NCBI RefSeq assembly: GCF_029267215.1
Contig: NZ_JARIDH010000042.1
Location: 62,001 to 126,000, forward strand
Reading direction: 5' to 3'
Source of the DNA: Clostridium sp.
GTDB lineage: Bacteria > Bacillota > Clostridia > Clostridiales > Clostridiaceae
DNA length: 64,000 nucleotides
Shown: positions 29,056-39,893 of the stretch, one piece after another
Numbering within the stretch: position 1 is the stretch's first letter
Layout of the letters: every line of letters starts with the position of its first letter
The notes under the pieces: generated by a model
The model's input: only the letters and a program-made list of their open reading frames with translations
Databases searched by the model: none
Told to the model about the DNA's origin: nothing
Program-made: the position numbers and the translations under genes

Positions 29056-29192
29056 TTTTAAGTGCCAAAGGCGTTATACTTCTGGCTTATTCTCAAAATA
29101 TATATAGTTATCCTGTCGACAATAAAAAAATCAATAAGACAACTATATTGATAACTCTTATACTTCTGTATTTAAAGCCTCGCCACTTTAAA
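29056..29192. repeat. dyads and direct repeats at the integrase 3' side
   Basis: TTATACTTCTG is repeated directly at 29073-29083 and 29158-29168. Between them lies an imperfect dyad (around 29101-29147, TATATAGTT... with CAACTATAT), and outside are related inverted blocks (AAGTGCCAAAGGC and GCCTCGCCACTTT). The arrangement is what one expects of recombinase-binding or attachment-site remains, but no core duplication across an element could be shown. Confidence 0.3.
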
Positions 29193-29193
29193 C

Positions 29194-29889
29194 CTATGGT
29201 CTTGGTAATACCTCTCTTTTTGCAAAGTTATTTCTTAATGTATGAGTCCTATCTCTTCTTCCTTTATTTATTTCATCCGATATAAATATAGTTTTATTTT
29301 TAATATCTATATCTTCCTCTCTAATCTCTAAACATTCACCTGCTCTCATTCCTGTATCCATTAAAAATTGTATTACTATATAGTCACGATACTCTGAGAA
29401 TAATGTTAAATCCAAACTCTTTAGAAGTTTATTAAACTCATCTATTGTTATTTCAGCCTTAGTTTTTCTAATATATTTAATCCTTTTTATTTTAAATGAC
29501 GGATCTTTACTTATTAATTTATTGTCCTTGCACCAAGTAAAAAACATCTTAATATTTCCTAAGTAATTATCTAAAGTACATAATCTTACTTTCTTAACAA
29601 AGTCTTCTCTATTTTGTGGTACATTGGAGTTAATATTATTTTCATTAGCTACATAGCTATATTTATTACGTTCTTTAGTAAAGTCTATATAATTTCTTAT
29701 ATGTTCCTCTTTTACATCTTCCACTCAAATGACTTTGTAATCATCTTCTAAGAACTTAAATAACAGTCTTAAACTTTGGTCATACGCTCTAATTGTTGTT
29801 CTTCTAAGGTCTCTATATTTACAGTCTGTCATATAATCTTCTAATACATCTAACAACTCATTTTTATTCTTCTTTAAAATCCTAGTCAT
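29194..29889 (-). pseudogene. tyrosine integrase, degraded
   Basis: Phage-type integrase with an in-frame TGA after FKFLEDDYKVI (29725-29727), splitting it into two consecutive same-frame pieces. The N-terminal core-binding domain and box I arginine (DTGMRAGECLEI) are recognisable. Box II appears as HTLRNNFAKR fused almost directly after RRDRT, so the segment normally between box I and box II is deleted. The frame then ends before the catalytic tyrosine. It cannot be active. Start taken at the ATG 29889 (MTRILKKNK). It marks a decayed integrative element. Confidence 0.75.
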
Positions 29890-29989
29890 AATAAAAAACA
29901 CTTCCCATTTAATTAGTAAAAAACTAACTAACAAGAAGTGTCTTATCACTCTATAAATTTAAGTGTTTATTGAGTTTTCATAAATATCA

Positions 29990-30020
29990 TTTATTGGCTT
30001 CAAATCAATTTTATTGGCTT
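29990..30020. repeat. TTTATTGGCTT direct repeat, 20-bp period
   Basis: TTTATTGGCTT at 29990-30000 and 30010-30020, upstream of the integrase pseudogene. Could be arm-type integrase sites or unrelated. Confidence 0.3.
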
Positions 30021-30040
30021 TTTTGTTATGGATAAATCTA

Positions 30041-30076
30041 ATGAAATTTTATATTTCTAATTATATAAAATTTCAT
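30041..30076 (-). terminator. terminator of ppcA
   Basis: Perfect 14-bp arms 30041-30054 and 30063-30076 immediately after the ppcA stop. Confidence 0.65.
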
Positions 30077-30084
30077 ATTACCTT

Positions 30085-31722
<1,638 letters not shown>

Positions 31723-31724
31723 TT

Positions 31725-31797
31725 ATTGCAATTTATATTTAGATTATATTGCATAATTTCATATTTTTCAAGTGTTTTATGATTTAAATTGCAATTT
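31725..31797 (-). promoter_or_regulatory. ppcA promoter with ATTGCAAT-type palindromes
   Basis: Minus-strand TTGAAA (31766-31771) and TATAAT (31743-31748) are 17 bp apart. ATTGCAAT (31725-31732) lies just after the predicted start of transcription and the perfect palindrome AAATTGCAATTT (31786-31797) just upstream of the -35; related TTGCAT motifs occur at 31749-31754 and 31812-31817. Otherwise the 380-bp gap (31699-32080) holds only the miaB terminator. Confidence 0.6.
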
Positions 31798-31985
31798 AAT
31801 TTTAATATTTCTTGCATTTTTATATTTACAAGAAAACTTTCATTTAAATTCATAATAATTTTTCACGAAAATAAAAAATAAACCCATAATATAAAGTTCG
31901 CTATATATTTTTTTAAAGAAACATATATTATATTATTACCCAAATCAATATATTAATTAAACACTATTTATTATTTCATAAAAAA

Positions 31986-32050
31986 ATAAAACTTATAAAT
32001 GAATTTAGAGAAGATTTAATAATTCTCTTCATAACATTTATAAGTTTTAT
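31986..32050 (-). terminator. terminator of miaB
   Basis: Perfect 16-bp outer stem (31986-32001 with 32035-32050) with an inner AGAGAA/TTCTCT stem. Confidence 0.65.
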
Positions 32051-32080
32051 CTTTAATCTTTATTCCATTTTATAATAAAA

Positions 32081-33427
32081 TTACTTTTCTATTATTTCTC
32101 CAATTAATGAGAATGGCTGCGCTCTTACTATTTTAAGGTTAACTAATTCTCCAATTAAGCTTATATCTCCAGCAAAGTTAACTAATTTACCATTTCTAGT
32201 TCTTCCAGTTAATTTAGTTTCATCATTTTTGCTTGGTCCTTCAACTAAAACTTCAACTACTTTACCTTCGTATTCTTTGTTCTTTAATATAACTTTCTTA
32301 TTTATAGCTTCAACTACTCTATTAAATCTCTCATGCTTTATATCATCTGGAATTTGGTTTTCCATCTTGTCAGCAGGTGTATGGTTTCTTCTTGAATAGA
32401 TGAATGTAAATGCTGAATCATATCCAACTTCTTCACAAAGGCTTAATGTATCTAAGAAATCTTCCTCAGTTTCTCCTGGGAATCCAATTATTAAGTCTGT
32501 TGTTAAAGTAACATCTGGAATCTCAGATTTTATCTTTTTAACTAAATCTAAGTAATATTCTCTGTCATAGTGTCTATTCATCTCTTTTAAAATTCTTGAT
32601 GATCCACTTTGAACTGGTAAGTGAACTTGTTCACAAAGCTTATCACACTCTTTTATAGCTTTTATTACATCATCACTTAAATCTTTAGGGTGAGAAGTCA
32701 TAAATCTAACTCTCTCTAATCCTTTAACTTCGTTAACCTTTCTTAAAAGACTAGCAAAGTCTATATCCTCCTCTAAGCCTTTTCCGTATGAGTTTACGTT
32801 TTGACCTAGTAAAGTGATTTCTTTGTATCCTTTTGATACCAATTCTTCTATTTCTTTAATGATGTCTTCTGATTTTCTACTTCTTTCTCTTCCTCTAACA
32901 TAAGGAACTATACAGTAAGTACAGAAGTTATTACATCCATACATGATAGTAACAAAGGCTTTAACATCACTTTTTCTATCTATAGGTAACCCCTCAACTA
33001 TTCCCTCTTCTTTATTTAAAATTTCCTTAACTTGAACTCCTTCTTGAAGAACTCTATTTAAGTACTCTGGGAATTTATGAGCATTGTGAGTTCCAAATAT
33101 TATGTCAACATAAGGATAAGTTTTTAAAATCTTATCTGGCATACCTATTTGCTGCATCATACATCCACATATAGCAATAACTAAATTAGGATTTTTTTTC
33201 TTTAAACTTTTAAGTTGTCCAATATTACCAAAAACTTTGTTCTCAGCATTTTCTCTTACACAACAAGTGTTAAATATTATTATAGAAGCTTCTTCTTTAT
33301 TTTCTGTTCTCTCATATCCTTGAGACTTTAACATTCCTGATAGTTTTTCAGAATCCTCTTCATTCATTTGACATCCATATGTAAAAATGTAGAAGAATTT
33401 TTTATCTAAATTATTTTCTAATGTCAT
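32081..33427 (-). CDS. miaB: tRNA-2-methylthio-N6-dimethylallyladenosine synthase
   Basis: 448-residue radical-SAM methylthiotransferase acting on i6A37 made by MiaA. The N-terminal UPF0004 domain has cysteines in [21 protein letters not shown] and ICGCMMQ; the radical-SAM motif is CNNFCTYC ([22 protein letters not shown] region). The C-terminal TRAM domain ends the protein ([22 protein letters not shown]). It stands alone with its own terminator. Confidence 0.96.
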   Translation of the reverse strand: MTLENNLDKKFFYIFTYGCQMNEEDSEKLSGMLKSQGYERTENKEEASIIIFNTCCVRENAENKVFGNIGQLKSLKKKNPNLVIAICGCMMQQIGMPDKILKTYPYVDIIFGTHNAHKFPEYLNRVLQEGVQVKEILNKEEGIVEGLPIDRKSDVKAFVTIMYGCNNFCTYCIVPYVRGRERSRKSEDIIKEIEELVSKGYKEITLLGQNVNSYGKGLEEDIDFASLLRKVNEVKGLERVRFMTSHPKDLSDDVIKAIKECDKLCEQVHLPVQSGSSRILKEMNRHYDREYYLDLVKKIKSEIPDVTLTTDLIIGFPGETEEDFLDTLSLCEEVGYDSAFTFIYSRRNHTPADKMENQIPDDIKHERFNRVVEAINKKVILKNKEYEGKVVEVLVEGPSKNDETKLTGRTRNGKLVNFAGDISLIGELVNLKIVRAQPFSLIGEIIEK

Positions 33428-33716
33428 TTCAGTTCCTCCAAAATAAAAAACGTTACTTATTGCATTATATCATAAAATTTATTCATATTAAAAGATAGAA
33501 TTTTCTAAATATTAATAAAGTAATTTTAGGTAAAAACAAAAGTTAAATAAACTTAATTTATAAAAGTAATTTTTGAAATTCACTAAAAATCTCCTAAAAA
33601 TTAGACTTTATATTGATAATAACCAAATTTTAATACACCTTTTTTACAAGTTAAATATAAAAAATAACCAGTTATTAAATCTTATTTACTAACTATTAAA
33701 TATTCAGTAATATATA

Positions 33717-33756
33717 TTTAACAATATTTTGCTATTAAAATAAAAATATTGTTAAA
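33717..33756 (+). promoter_or_regulatory. 14-bp inverted repeat before a lipoprotein gene
   Basis: Arms 33717-33730 and 33743-33756 are perfectly complementary around a 12-nt loop, 28 bp before the ATG at 33784. It may be an operator or an mRNA leader hairpin. The rest of the 33428-33783 gap is featureless A+T-rich DNA. Confidence 0.4.
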
Positions 33757-33783
33757 TTATTGCTTTTTGAAAGGAGTTTTTAT

Positions 33784-34302
33784 ATGAATAATAAATTTAA
33801 AATTTTATTGATTATTGTAATAAGTTCATTTTTAATAAGTTGTAAGTTAGAAAATAGAAATGAAAATTTTAAACCTGAAGCTATAAAAAAGGAGAATTTC
33901 AAATTAAAAAACATAAATACTCCTACTAAAATAATCTTATATAAAAATGGGAAAGAAATAGTAATAAATTCTGATAATAAAAATTTCAAAAAGATATTAA
34001 ATTATGTAGACAATGGGTTGTCTGGTATAAAAGGCGCTTTAAAAACTGAAATGGATTTTGATGTTGAGAAAAAGGGAACATTGCTTGAATTAGATTATAA
34101 TAAAACTTATGAGTTTAATTATAAAAATGATTATGATTCTCACAAAGTAAACTATAATAAGATTTTTATAGATTTAGACTTAAAAAGGCCTAATTATTTA
34201 AATGAATTTTGCGTTGTTTCTTTCAAAGGCAATTTAAGTGGATTGCACGGTAATTTTTTAAACTACCATAAATTTTGTAAGTTTATTAATAATGAATTTT
34301 AA
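33784..34302 (+). CDS. small lipoprotein, unknown function
   Basis: 172 residues. The signal peptide (KFKILLIIVISSFLISC) has a lipobox ending LISC, so lipid attachment is expected. The mature part is Asn/Lys-rich with no known motif. The open frame reaches back to 33760, but the ATG at 33784 follows GAAAGGAG at proper spacing. A second unknown protein gene follows 190 bp downstream. Confidence 0.6.
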   Translation: MNNKFKILLIIVISSFLISCKLENRNENFKPEAIKKENFKLKNINTPTKIILYKNGKEIVINSDNKNFKKILNYVDNGLSGIKGALKTEMDFDVEKKGTLLELDYNKTYEFNYKNDYDSHKVNYNKIFIDLDLKRPNYLNEFCVVSFKGNLSGLHGNFLNYHKFCKFINNEF

Positions 34303-34491
34303 TATGCTTTTCTTTTTTAACATTTTTAACAATCACCATAAATAGTTATGATTCACACTTAAAACTTCTTTTTTTTATTTAATTTCTTAAAAATTTGAAA
34401 TTAAATATTGTATTTTTTGAAGTATTGTAAAATAAAGAAGTAATTTTAAAACATTCTAGAATTTTATTTAGGTGTATTGAAAGGAGTAAAA

Positions 34492-35010
34492 ATGAAAAAA
34501 GCTAATGAAATAATAGATAATATAAAGAAAACCAAAATTAAAATAAGTTTAAAAGAGTTTGATAATCTTGTAAATTTAATAAATGATTTAGAGAAAAAAC
34601 TTAAGGAAAGCAAGGAAGAAATATTAAAATTTAATAATGTGGATATGAAAGAAGATTTAAAGTTTTTAATTAATAATAATTTTATACAAAATATGTTAAA
34701 CTACAATGTAGATTTTGATGGTGATTATTGGTATAAATTGAATATTAATTTGAATAAAGATATTATTTCATCATATAAATTAAATGATTTTGTTGTTATA
34801 AGGTTTAAAAATGAAGTGTCTTTATATGGTTTTTTAAAGTCAAAATTTAAAGGGATTGATATAAATAAATTCAATAGAAGTGACAAAACTCTTTCCTTTA
34901 GCGATGATACTCTTGATATTGTAATTTTCAACTTAAAAGATATAAATAAACATATGATTATTTATAAAATTTTTGAAGTACGAGATTCTATTAATTTTAA
35001 TTGTAATTAA
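34492..35010 (+). CDS. hypothetical cytoplasmic protein
   Basis: 172 residues, start at the ATG after GAAAGGAG (the TTG at 34477 overlaps it). The first 50 residues are helical and Lys/Glu-rich (KEFDNLVNLINDLEKKLKE); the remainder alternates short hydrophobic strands. No signal peptide, no membrane helix. It has similar size and base composition to the upstream lipoprotein gene. Not recognised. Confidence 0.5.
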   Translation: MKKANEIIDNIKKTKIKISLKEFDNLVNLINDLEKKLKESKEEILKFNNVDMKEDLKFLINNNFIQNMLNYNVDFDGDYWYKLNINLNKDIISSYKLNDFVVIRFKNEVSLYGFLKSKFKGIDINKFNRSDKTLSFSDDTLDIVIFNLKDINKHMIIYKIFEVRDSINFNCN

Positions 35011-35181
35011 TATATTTAAAATTTAAATCACATACATTTGAATTTTTAAGGTTTAAAAAATATGTTTAAACCTTATTTTTTTATATAAAAATATCTTGTC
35101 TTTTATAATAAATCAAAGTTCAATGTAAACTAAATAGCCACACACCAAATTAATTAGTGTGCGGCTCTTTTAAAGTCCCTC

Positions 35182-35898
35182 TTATCTTTTTTCCTTTGCA
35201 GTTCTAACTATACTATATATTTTTTTTAGAGCTTCTGTCTTAAATCTATTTATTCCAGATAAGTTTTCTTTTGAATCTATATCTCTTACTTTTTCACTAA
35301 ATTCTCCTATTACTTTTCTTATTTCATCTTTAAACTTAGATTTTTCATCTGCATTTAAATTTTTAAGACTGCTTATCTCCTCTATCTTTTTAAAAGAAGC
35401 ATTTTGTAGTGATTCCACAAATCTATAATTTTTATTGTTGTGGCTAATGTTTGCTATAGGCCTACTAATTTCATGTCTGTTTTCAACTTCAACCTTTTCT
35501 CTCACCACTTTATTTTTTGTTTCTTCTGAATTATTTCTTTCCTTTGCTTTTCTAACTATACCATATATATTTCTTAAGGCTTCTGCTTTAAATCTATTTA
35601 TTCCAGATAAATTTTCTCTTGAATCTATATCTCTTACTTTTTCACTAAATTCTCCTATTACTTTTCTTATTTCATCTTTAAACTTAGATTTTTCATCTGC
35701 ATTTAAATTTTTAAGACTGCTTATCTCTTCTATCTTTTTAAAAGAATTATCCTGTAATGATTCTACGAATCTATAATTCTGATGTATTCCACCTCCTAAC
35801 TCCTTTGCTCCAACATTTTGTGGGGTTATAACAAACCCTAAAACACTAGAACTTATTAAAACATTTGCCACTAATACTTTTAAATTTAATATTTTCAT
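35182..35898 (-). CDS. secreted protein with two near-identical 80-residue repeats
   Basis: 238 residues. The signal peptide (KILNLKVLVANVLISSSVLG, cleavage near VGA-KE) is followed by repeat 1 (about 41-119) and repeat 2 (about 157-235), which are almost identical (NYRFVESLQ, SSLKNLNADEKSKFKDEI, SGINRFK). The helical L-x-x-L-x-x-x-E-K-x-x-F-x-x-x-I pattern resembles three-helix GA/albumin-binding-type modules, but that is a pattern match only. The ATG at 35898 follows AAAGGAG; the frame upstream to 35919 is not used. Divergent from the transglutaminase-like gene, which carries similar helical modules. No LPXTG anchor. Confidence 0.65.
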   Translation of the reverse strand: MKILNLKVLVANVLISSSVLGFVITPQNVGAKELGGGIHQNYRFVESLQDNSFKKIEEISSLKNLNADEKSKFKDEIRKVIGEFSEKVRDIDSRENLSGINRFKAEALRNIYGIVRKAKERNNSEETKNKVVREKVEVENRHEISRPIANISHNNKNYRFVESLQNASFKKIEEISSLKNLNADEKSKFKDEIRKVIGEFSEKVRDIDSKENLSGINRFKTEALKKIYSIVRTAKEKR

Positions 35899-36122
35899 AA
35901 AATTTCTCCTTTCCAACAAGAAATTGTTGTTATTATTTTGTAATAATTATTATAAAGGAGCATTTATTCTAATAAATTTCAAATATTTATAAAAATCAAA
36001 AAAAAAATAAAATTATTTTCACAAAAAAATATACTATCATTAAGGCATAGAATTCAAATTTTTGTATCGAGTAGTAAAAATCGAACAATAAAACAAAATT
36101 TAATTAAGGATGTGGTAAATAT

Positions 36123-37901
36123 ATGAATAAAAAGAAATTGACTATTTTATTGGCTTCTGCTGCAATTAGTATTGGTTTTGGTGGTTTTATTAACCCCCCA
36201 CAAAGTGTTGAAGCAAAAGCATTGGTTTTAGAAGAGCCAATTAAGGCTGTTAGATTAGAAGCCTTAGCTAAAATTCACGAATTTAAGAATATAAAAAAGA
36301 ATCTTAAAGAAGAAATTATGGTTAAAATTAAAGCTGCTGAATCAGAAGAGAATATAAAAAAGCTTCTTGAAGAAGCACAGAAAATAGAGTCTTCAAAACA
36401 TCAAGTAAAATATACAATAAAATATATTGATGATACAAATAAGACTGAACTTAAAAGTGAAACTAAAATTTATTTTGCAAATAAAAATATAACAGAAAAA
36501 GGAGAAAAATTTAAAGGGTATGAATTAATTTCGGAAAATGTTAAAACTAAAACTTTAAATATAGATTATAATGAACCTATAGAATTTCATTATAAGAAAA
36601 TTGACATTAACAAATTTAAAGAAAATACGACATCTGAAATTAGAAAAATGAGAAATATTAAAAAGAGTAAAAAAGATAACTTTATGGCTAAAATAAGTTC
36701 TTCCACTTCAGAAGAAACTATAAAAGAAATACTTGAAGAAGCAAAAAAAGAAAATGCTTCAAAACATCAAGTAAAATATACAATAAAGTATATTGATGAT
36801 ACAAATAATAAAGAGCTTAAGAGTGAAACTAAAATTTATTTTGCAAATAAAAACATAACAGAAAAAGCAGAAAAATTTAAAAAATATAAGTTAGTTTCTC
36901 CTAAAGAAACTCAAAGTAAGATTTTAAGTATCGATGGGGATAATGTGATAGAGTTCCATTACAAACTTTATGATGATTATATTTCTTTAGACAATTTTAT
37001 TAAAGAAAAAGTTGATTTTGAAAAGCCATTAGACTATGAAAATACAAATTTTACTGGAAAATCTGAAGAACTAAAAGATTATATTATTAAAAACATTTAT
37101 AAAAATTCATACACTATAAAATTTAAAGCTTCAGAAAAAGATAAAAATAATGCATATGATACTTTATTTAATAAAACTACAAAAGCTTCTCACGTTAGAT
37201 ATGCTAGAAACTGGGAAACAAGCAAAACTAACACAGACATTAAAGATGTCTTTGAATATACTTTAAAACCAAGTTATCTTGCAGTTAGAAGTAGACAAGT
37301 TGAAACTGAAGAAAAAATAGATAAAATTATAAAGAAAAACAAAGTTACAGAAATGTCTGATTTTGAAAAAGCTAAATTTATTCATGATTATATAATTAAT
37401 AAAGCAACCCCAGCACCTGGTTCTTGGATGACAAAAGAAGGTAATAATGTTCATGAAACTCCAGCCTTAATTTTAGATGGAAAAGGTGTATGTGAAGCTT
37501 ATACTATGGCCTTTAATAGACTTGCAGAAAGAGCGGGTTTAGAATCAATAATGGTAGTTGGACTTTATAATCCTTATTTGCAAAACGAAAGATATCGTAA
37601 AAATATAGAAAAAATATTGTATACACCTACATTTGACAGAAGGATAAACCATTCTTGGAATAAAGTAAAAATTGATGGAAAATGGTATAATATCGATACT
37701 TATCATGATGATTTTCGTTTTGAGTTAGCTAGTAAAGAAAGACTTTTAAGTAAAGATCAATATGGTTCTATTGAATTCTTGAAATCTGATGAACATTTTA
37801 AAAAATCTCATAAGATTTGGAATCCTGATTATGTTGAAAAATCTACAAACGATTATGATTTAGGAAAAAAATATGAAATGTTGACACAATTCTCTGAATA
37901 A
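36123..37901 (+). CDS. secreted modular protein with C-terminal transglutaminase-like domain
   Basis: 592 residues. Signal peptide (1-33, cleavage near VEA-KA). It then alternates a helical GA-like unit (38-92), a MucBP-like beta unit (93-158, YTIKYIDDTNKTELKSETKI), a second helical unit (160-212) and a second, nearly identical beta unit (214-282). The C-terminal half has a transglutaminase/papain-like core with C457 (GKGVCEAYTMAF), H510 (NHSWNKVKIDGKWYNID) and D525. It could be a cell-surface or secreted protease or crosslinking enzyme. No sortase motif. A strong terminator follows. Confidence 0.72.
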   Translation: MNKKKLTILLASAAISIGFGGFINPPQSVEAKALVLEEPIKAVRLEALAKIHEFKNIKKNLKEEIMVKIKAAESEENIKKLLEEAQKIESSKHQVKYTIKYIDDTNKTELKSETKIYFANKNITEKGEKFKGYELISENVKTKTLNIDYNEPIEFHYKKIDINKFKENTTSEIRKMRNIKKSKKDNFMAKISSSTSEETIKEILEEAKKENASKHQVKYTIKYIDDTNNKELKSETKIYFANKNITEKAEKFKKYKLVSPKETQSKILSIDGDNVIEFHYKLYDDYISLDNFIKEKVDFEKPLDYENTNFTGKSEELKDYIIKNIYKNSYTIKFKASEKDKNNAYDTLFNKTTKASHVRYARNWETSKTNTDIKDVFEYTLKPSYLAVRSRQVETEEKIDKIIKKNKVTEMSDFEKAKFIHDYIINKATPAPGSWMTKEGNNVHETPALILDGKGVCEAYTMAFNRLAERAGLESIMVVGLYNPYLQNERYRKNIEKILYTPTFDRRINHSWNKVKIDGKWYNIDTYHDDFRFELASKERLLSKDQYGSIEFLKSDEHFKKSHKIWNPDYVEKSTNDYDLGKKYEMLTQFSE

Positions 37902-37923
37902 TTAATATAAAAGTTAACTAAAT

Positions 37924-37958
37924 AAAAAGTCACACATTAATTTAATGTGTGACTTTTT
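37924..37958 (+). terminator. terminator of the transglutaminase-like gene
   Basis: 17-bp perfect stem (37924-37940 with 37942-37958) followed by a T-run. Confidence 0.8.
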
Positions 37959-38074
37959 TTGTGGGTGATTATCCTCCTGTTTTGCATTTTGTTTCGCGAT
38001 TAAATCATAACGCAAGTTAATCCATCATGTATTTTGGTTTAGTTCAATTTCATTTTAAAATTAAGCAACAAAAA

Positions 38075-38366
38075 AATATGACTATAGATAAGAAAAAAGA
38101 ATAAACTTAATCTATAGTCATATTAAATAAGTTTTATTATATGATTTATTCAGGCATATTGTATGTATCATATTCAAATTCAAAACTTAAAAGTTTGTAA
38201 CTTTTAATCTAATAACTAGGAGTTAAATTAAACCAATTTAGAATTTTATAAAATCATATAATAATGATAGTAGCAATGTACCCTTGTTACTATCTAAGAC
38301 CATTGTACAATTATTTTAAGCAAACAAAACATCAATATTTTTTTTATATAAAAAAATATTGATGTT
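38075..38366. other. gene-free stretch with three hairpins
   Basis: The 585-bp gap 37902-38485 holds no convincing gene. It has a perfect 15-bp inverted repeat (38075-38089 with 38110-38124), an 11-bp hairpin with one wobble (38265-38275 with 38283-38293), and an A/T terminator-like hairpin (38328-38343 with 38351-38366). A small RNA gene ending at the last hairpin is possible but unproven. Confidence 0.35.
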
Positions 38367-38485
38367 AAACTTAAAATATAATTTTAGTAACCTTTTTGTT
38401 ATTAAATATTAAATTTCTTTTAATTTAATATTTTTAATAACTAGGTATAATATACTTAAATTTTTTATTATAAGGAGTGTTTAAT

Positions 38486-39223
38486 ATGAAAAAAGTATTA
38501 ATTTCTTTGTCTTTTATTGTCATATCTTCTGTTATTTTTTTAGGTTGTAGTAATTCTAAAGATATTGATAATAATAAACAAAAAACAATTTCAGAACAAA
38601 CAGTTAATAAAAATGATACTGATAAAGAGAATAAGGTTTCAGAATCAGAAGTTGATGAACCTTGTAACAATAATGAATCTTGTAATAATACTCATATAAA
38701 AAAACATAAAAATGAAAATAAATCAGATAAGAAAAATTCTAATGATAATTCCTCAAATATAAATAAAAAAGACACTAGTTTCTTTAATAAAATAAAAACT
38801 TCTTCAGAAAAAGGAATGGTTATAAATTCAAACTTTAAAATTGGACAATCCATAGATACTGTAATTTCTAAATTAGGTAAATCTAATAGTGAAAATTTTA
38901 TTCCTGATGCTAAGGGTACATATTTTACTTTTAATTCTCATAACTTAGCTTTTGGTTGCAACAAAGGAAGTCAAATTTTTGAAATACGTTCCTTCGATAA
39001 AAGTTTAAAAAATCTAAACTCTAAAGAAATTAAAAAATTTTTTGGTAAACCAAATTATACTAAAACTCTAAAAGAAACTGAAATAGTATATGGCTATAAG
39101 ATAAACTCAGAATTTAAAATTTTATTTGTTTTTGACTCTAATGGATCATTAAAACACTATTCTGTTTTAAATCCTAGTTTAACTAAAAATTCTATGGCTA
39201 ACGATCCAGGGCGTACTTGGTAA
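38486..39223 (+). CDS. lipoprotein, unknown function
   Basis: 245 residues. Signal peptide with lipobox IFLGC, then a long Asn/Lys/Ser/Glu-rich linker (to about 115). The folded C-terminal domain (NFKIGQSIDTVISKLGK, SEKGMVINS, SKEIKKFFGKP) resembles BLA/SmpA-like small beta domains in layout (start with a G-x-S/x-DxVxxxLG-like turn) but this is uncertain. Start is the ATG after AAGGAG; the frame opening at 38477 is earlier. Architecture parallels the LprI-like lipoprotein at 26643 (same kind of signal and linker, different end domain). Confidence 0.6.
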   Translation: MKKVLISLSFIVISSVIFLGCSNSKDIDNNKQKTISEQTVNKNDTDKENKVSESEVDEPCNNNESCNNTHIKKHKNENKSDKKNSNDNSSNINKKDTSFFNKIKTSSEKGMVINSNFKIGQSIDTVISKLGKSNSENFIPDAKGTYFTFNSHNLAFGCNKGSQIFEIRSFDKSLKNLNSKEIKKFFGKPNYTKTLKETEIVYGYKINSEFKILFVFDSNGSLKHYSVLNPSLTKNSMANDPGRTW

Positions 39224-39230
39224 AAATATT

Positions 39231-39273
39231 AAAGTAAAAAGACCGGAATTTATATTTCTGGTCTTTTTACTTT
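39231..39273 (+). terminator. terminator of the lipoprotein gene
   Basis: 18-bp stem with one G-T pair (39231-39248 with 39256-39273). Confidence 0.75.
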
Positions 39274-39433
39274 AATATAAACGATTTAAATAGACCTTAT
39301 AAAAGTCTTTCTCCTCTATAAATTATACATGAATCATGAAAATCTTAGCTAAATCTTAAATCTTAAATCTTAACATGTATTTTTTTAGATAAACTTAGTT
39401 ATAATATAGATAATATAGTGTTCTTTCAAAACT

Positions 39434-39532
39434 GAATATTTAAGATTGCACAAGAAATTAGACTTGTAACTTAAAATATTCTTGGATATTGACCAAAAAG
39501 CTCCCACTTCTACAAGTGGTTAGCAGTTCACA
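39434..39532 (+). mobile_element. possible solo right end of an IS200/IS605-type element
   Basis: The 343-bp gap 39224-39566 contains a stem-loop around 39434-39475, then CCACTT-CTAC-AAGTGG (39504-39519) followed by TTAGCAGTTCAC (39521-39532). A small hairpin followed shortly by GTTCAC/GTTCAA is the look of IS605-family right ends and of the 3' part of TnpB guide RNA scaffolds. No tnpA or tnpB is present. Pattern recognised from memory; not searched. Confidence 0.3.
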
Positions 39533-39566
39533 AAATTAAAATATTATATTAAGTGGTGATGTAAAT

Positions 39567-39893
39567 ATGAAAAAGAAATTATTTATATTCGTTTTTTTGT
39601 TTTTCCTTTCAATTAACTTGGTGAATAAACCTGTTTTGGCAGTAAACTCATTTACAGAGGGAGTTTATAAGGTTGCTGATTTAAACTTTTCAGAGAAGAA
39701 TAAATATATAGTACAAAATATTTCAAATAATGAAAGTACATATCTTCAGGTCTTTGATGAAAATCAAATAATACTACAATCTATAAGACTTGAACCAAAT
39801 TCTGAAAAATTTAATCTAGTTAAATTATCACCTGATTATAGAATTGTATTAATTGGTAAGGGAACTACTTATATATTTTCTGCTAAGGAATAA
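39567..39893 (+). CDS. small secreted protein, unknown function
   Basis: 108 residues. Signal peptide (MKKKLFIFVFLFFLSINLVN, cleavage near VLA-VN), then about 80 residues predicted as beta-strands (VYKVADLNFS, STYLQVFDENQIILQ, YRIVLIGKGTTYIF). No Cys, so not a lipoprotein. Start preceded by AAGTGGTGAT. Not recognised. Confidence 0.55.
   Translation: MKKKLFIFVFLFFLSINLVNKPVLAVNSFTEGVYKVADLNFSEKNKYIVQNISNNESTYLQVFDENQIILQSIRLEPNSEKFNLVKLSPDYRIVLIGKGTTYIFSAKE

Noticed and set aside
29725-29727. In-frame TGA of the integrase as a recoding or selenocysteine site
   Set aside because: The same gene also has an internal deletion and lacks the catalytic tyrosine, so simple decay explains the stop.
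37980-38060. Slightly more G+C-rich patch as the remnant of a gene
   Set aside because: All frames on both strands are interrupted within a few codons.
39419-39440. Sequence resembling a 16S-23S rRNA spacer (TTCTTTCAAAACTGAA)
   Set aside because: No rRNA sequence on either side; the similarity is short and A+T-driven.
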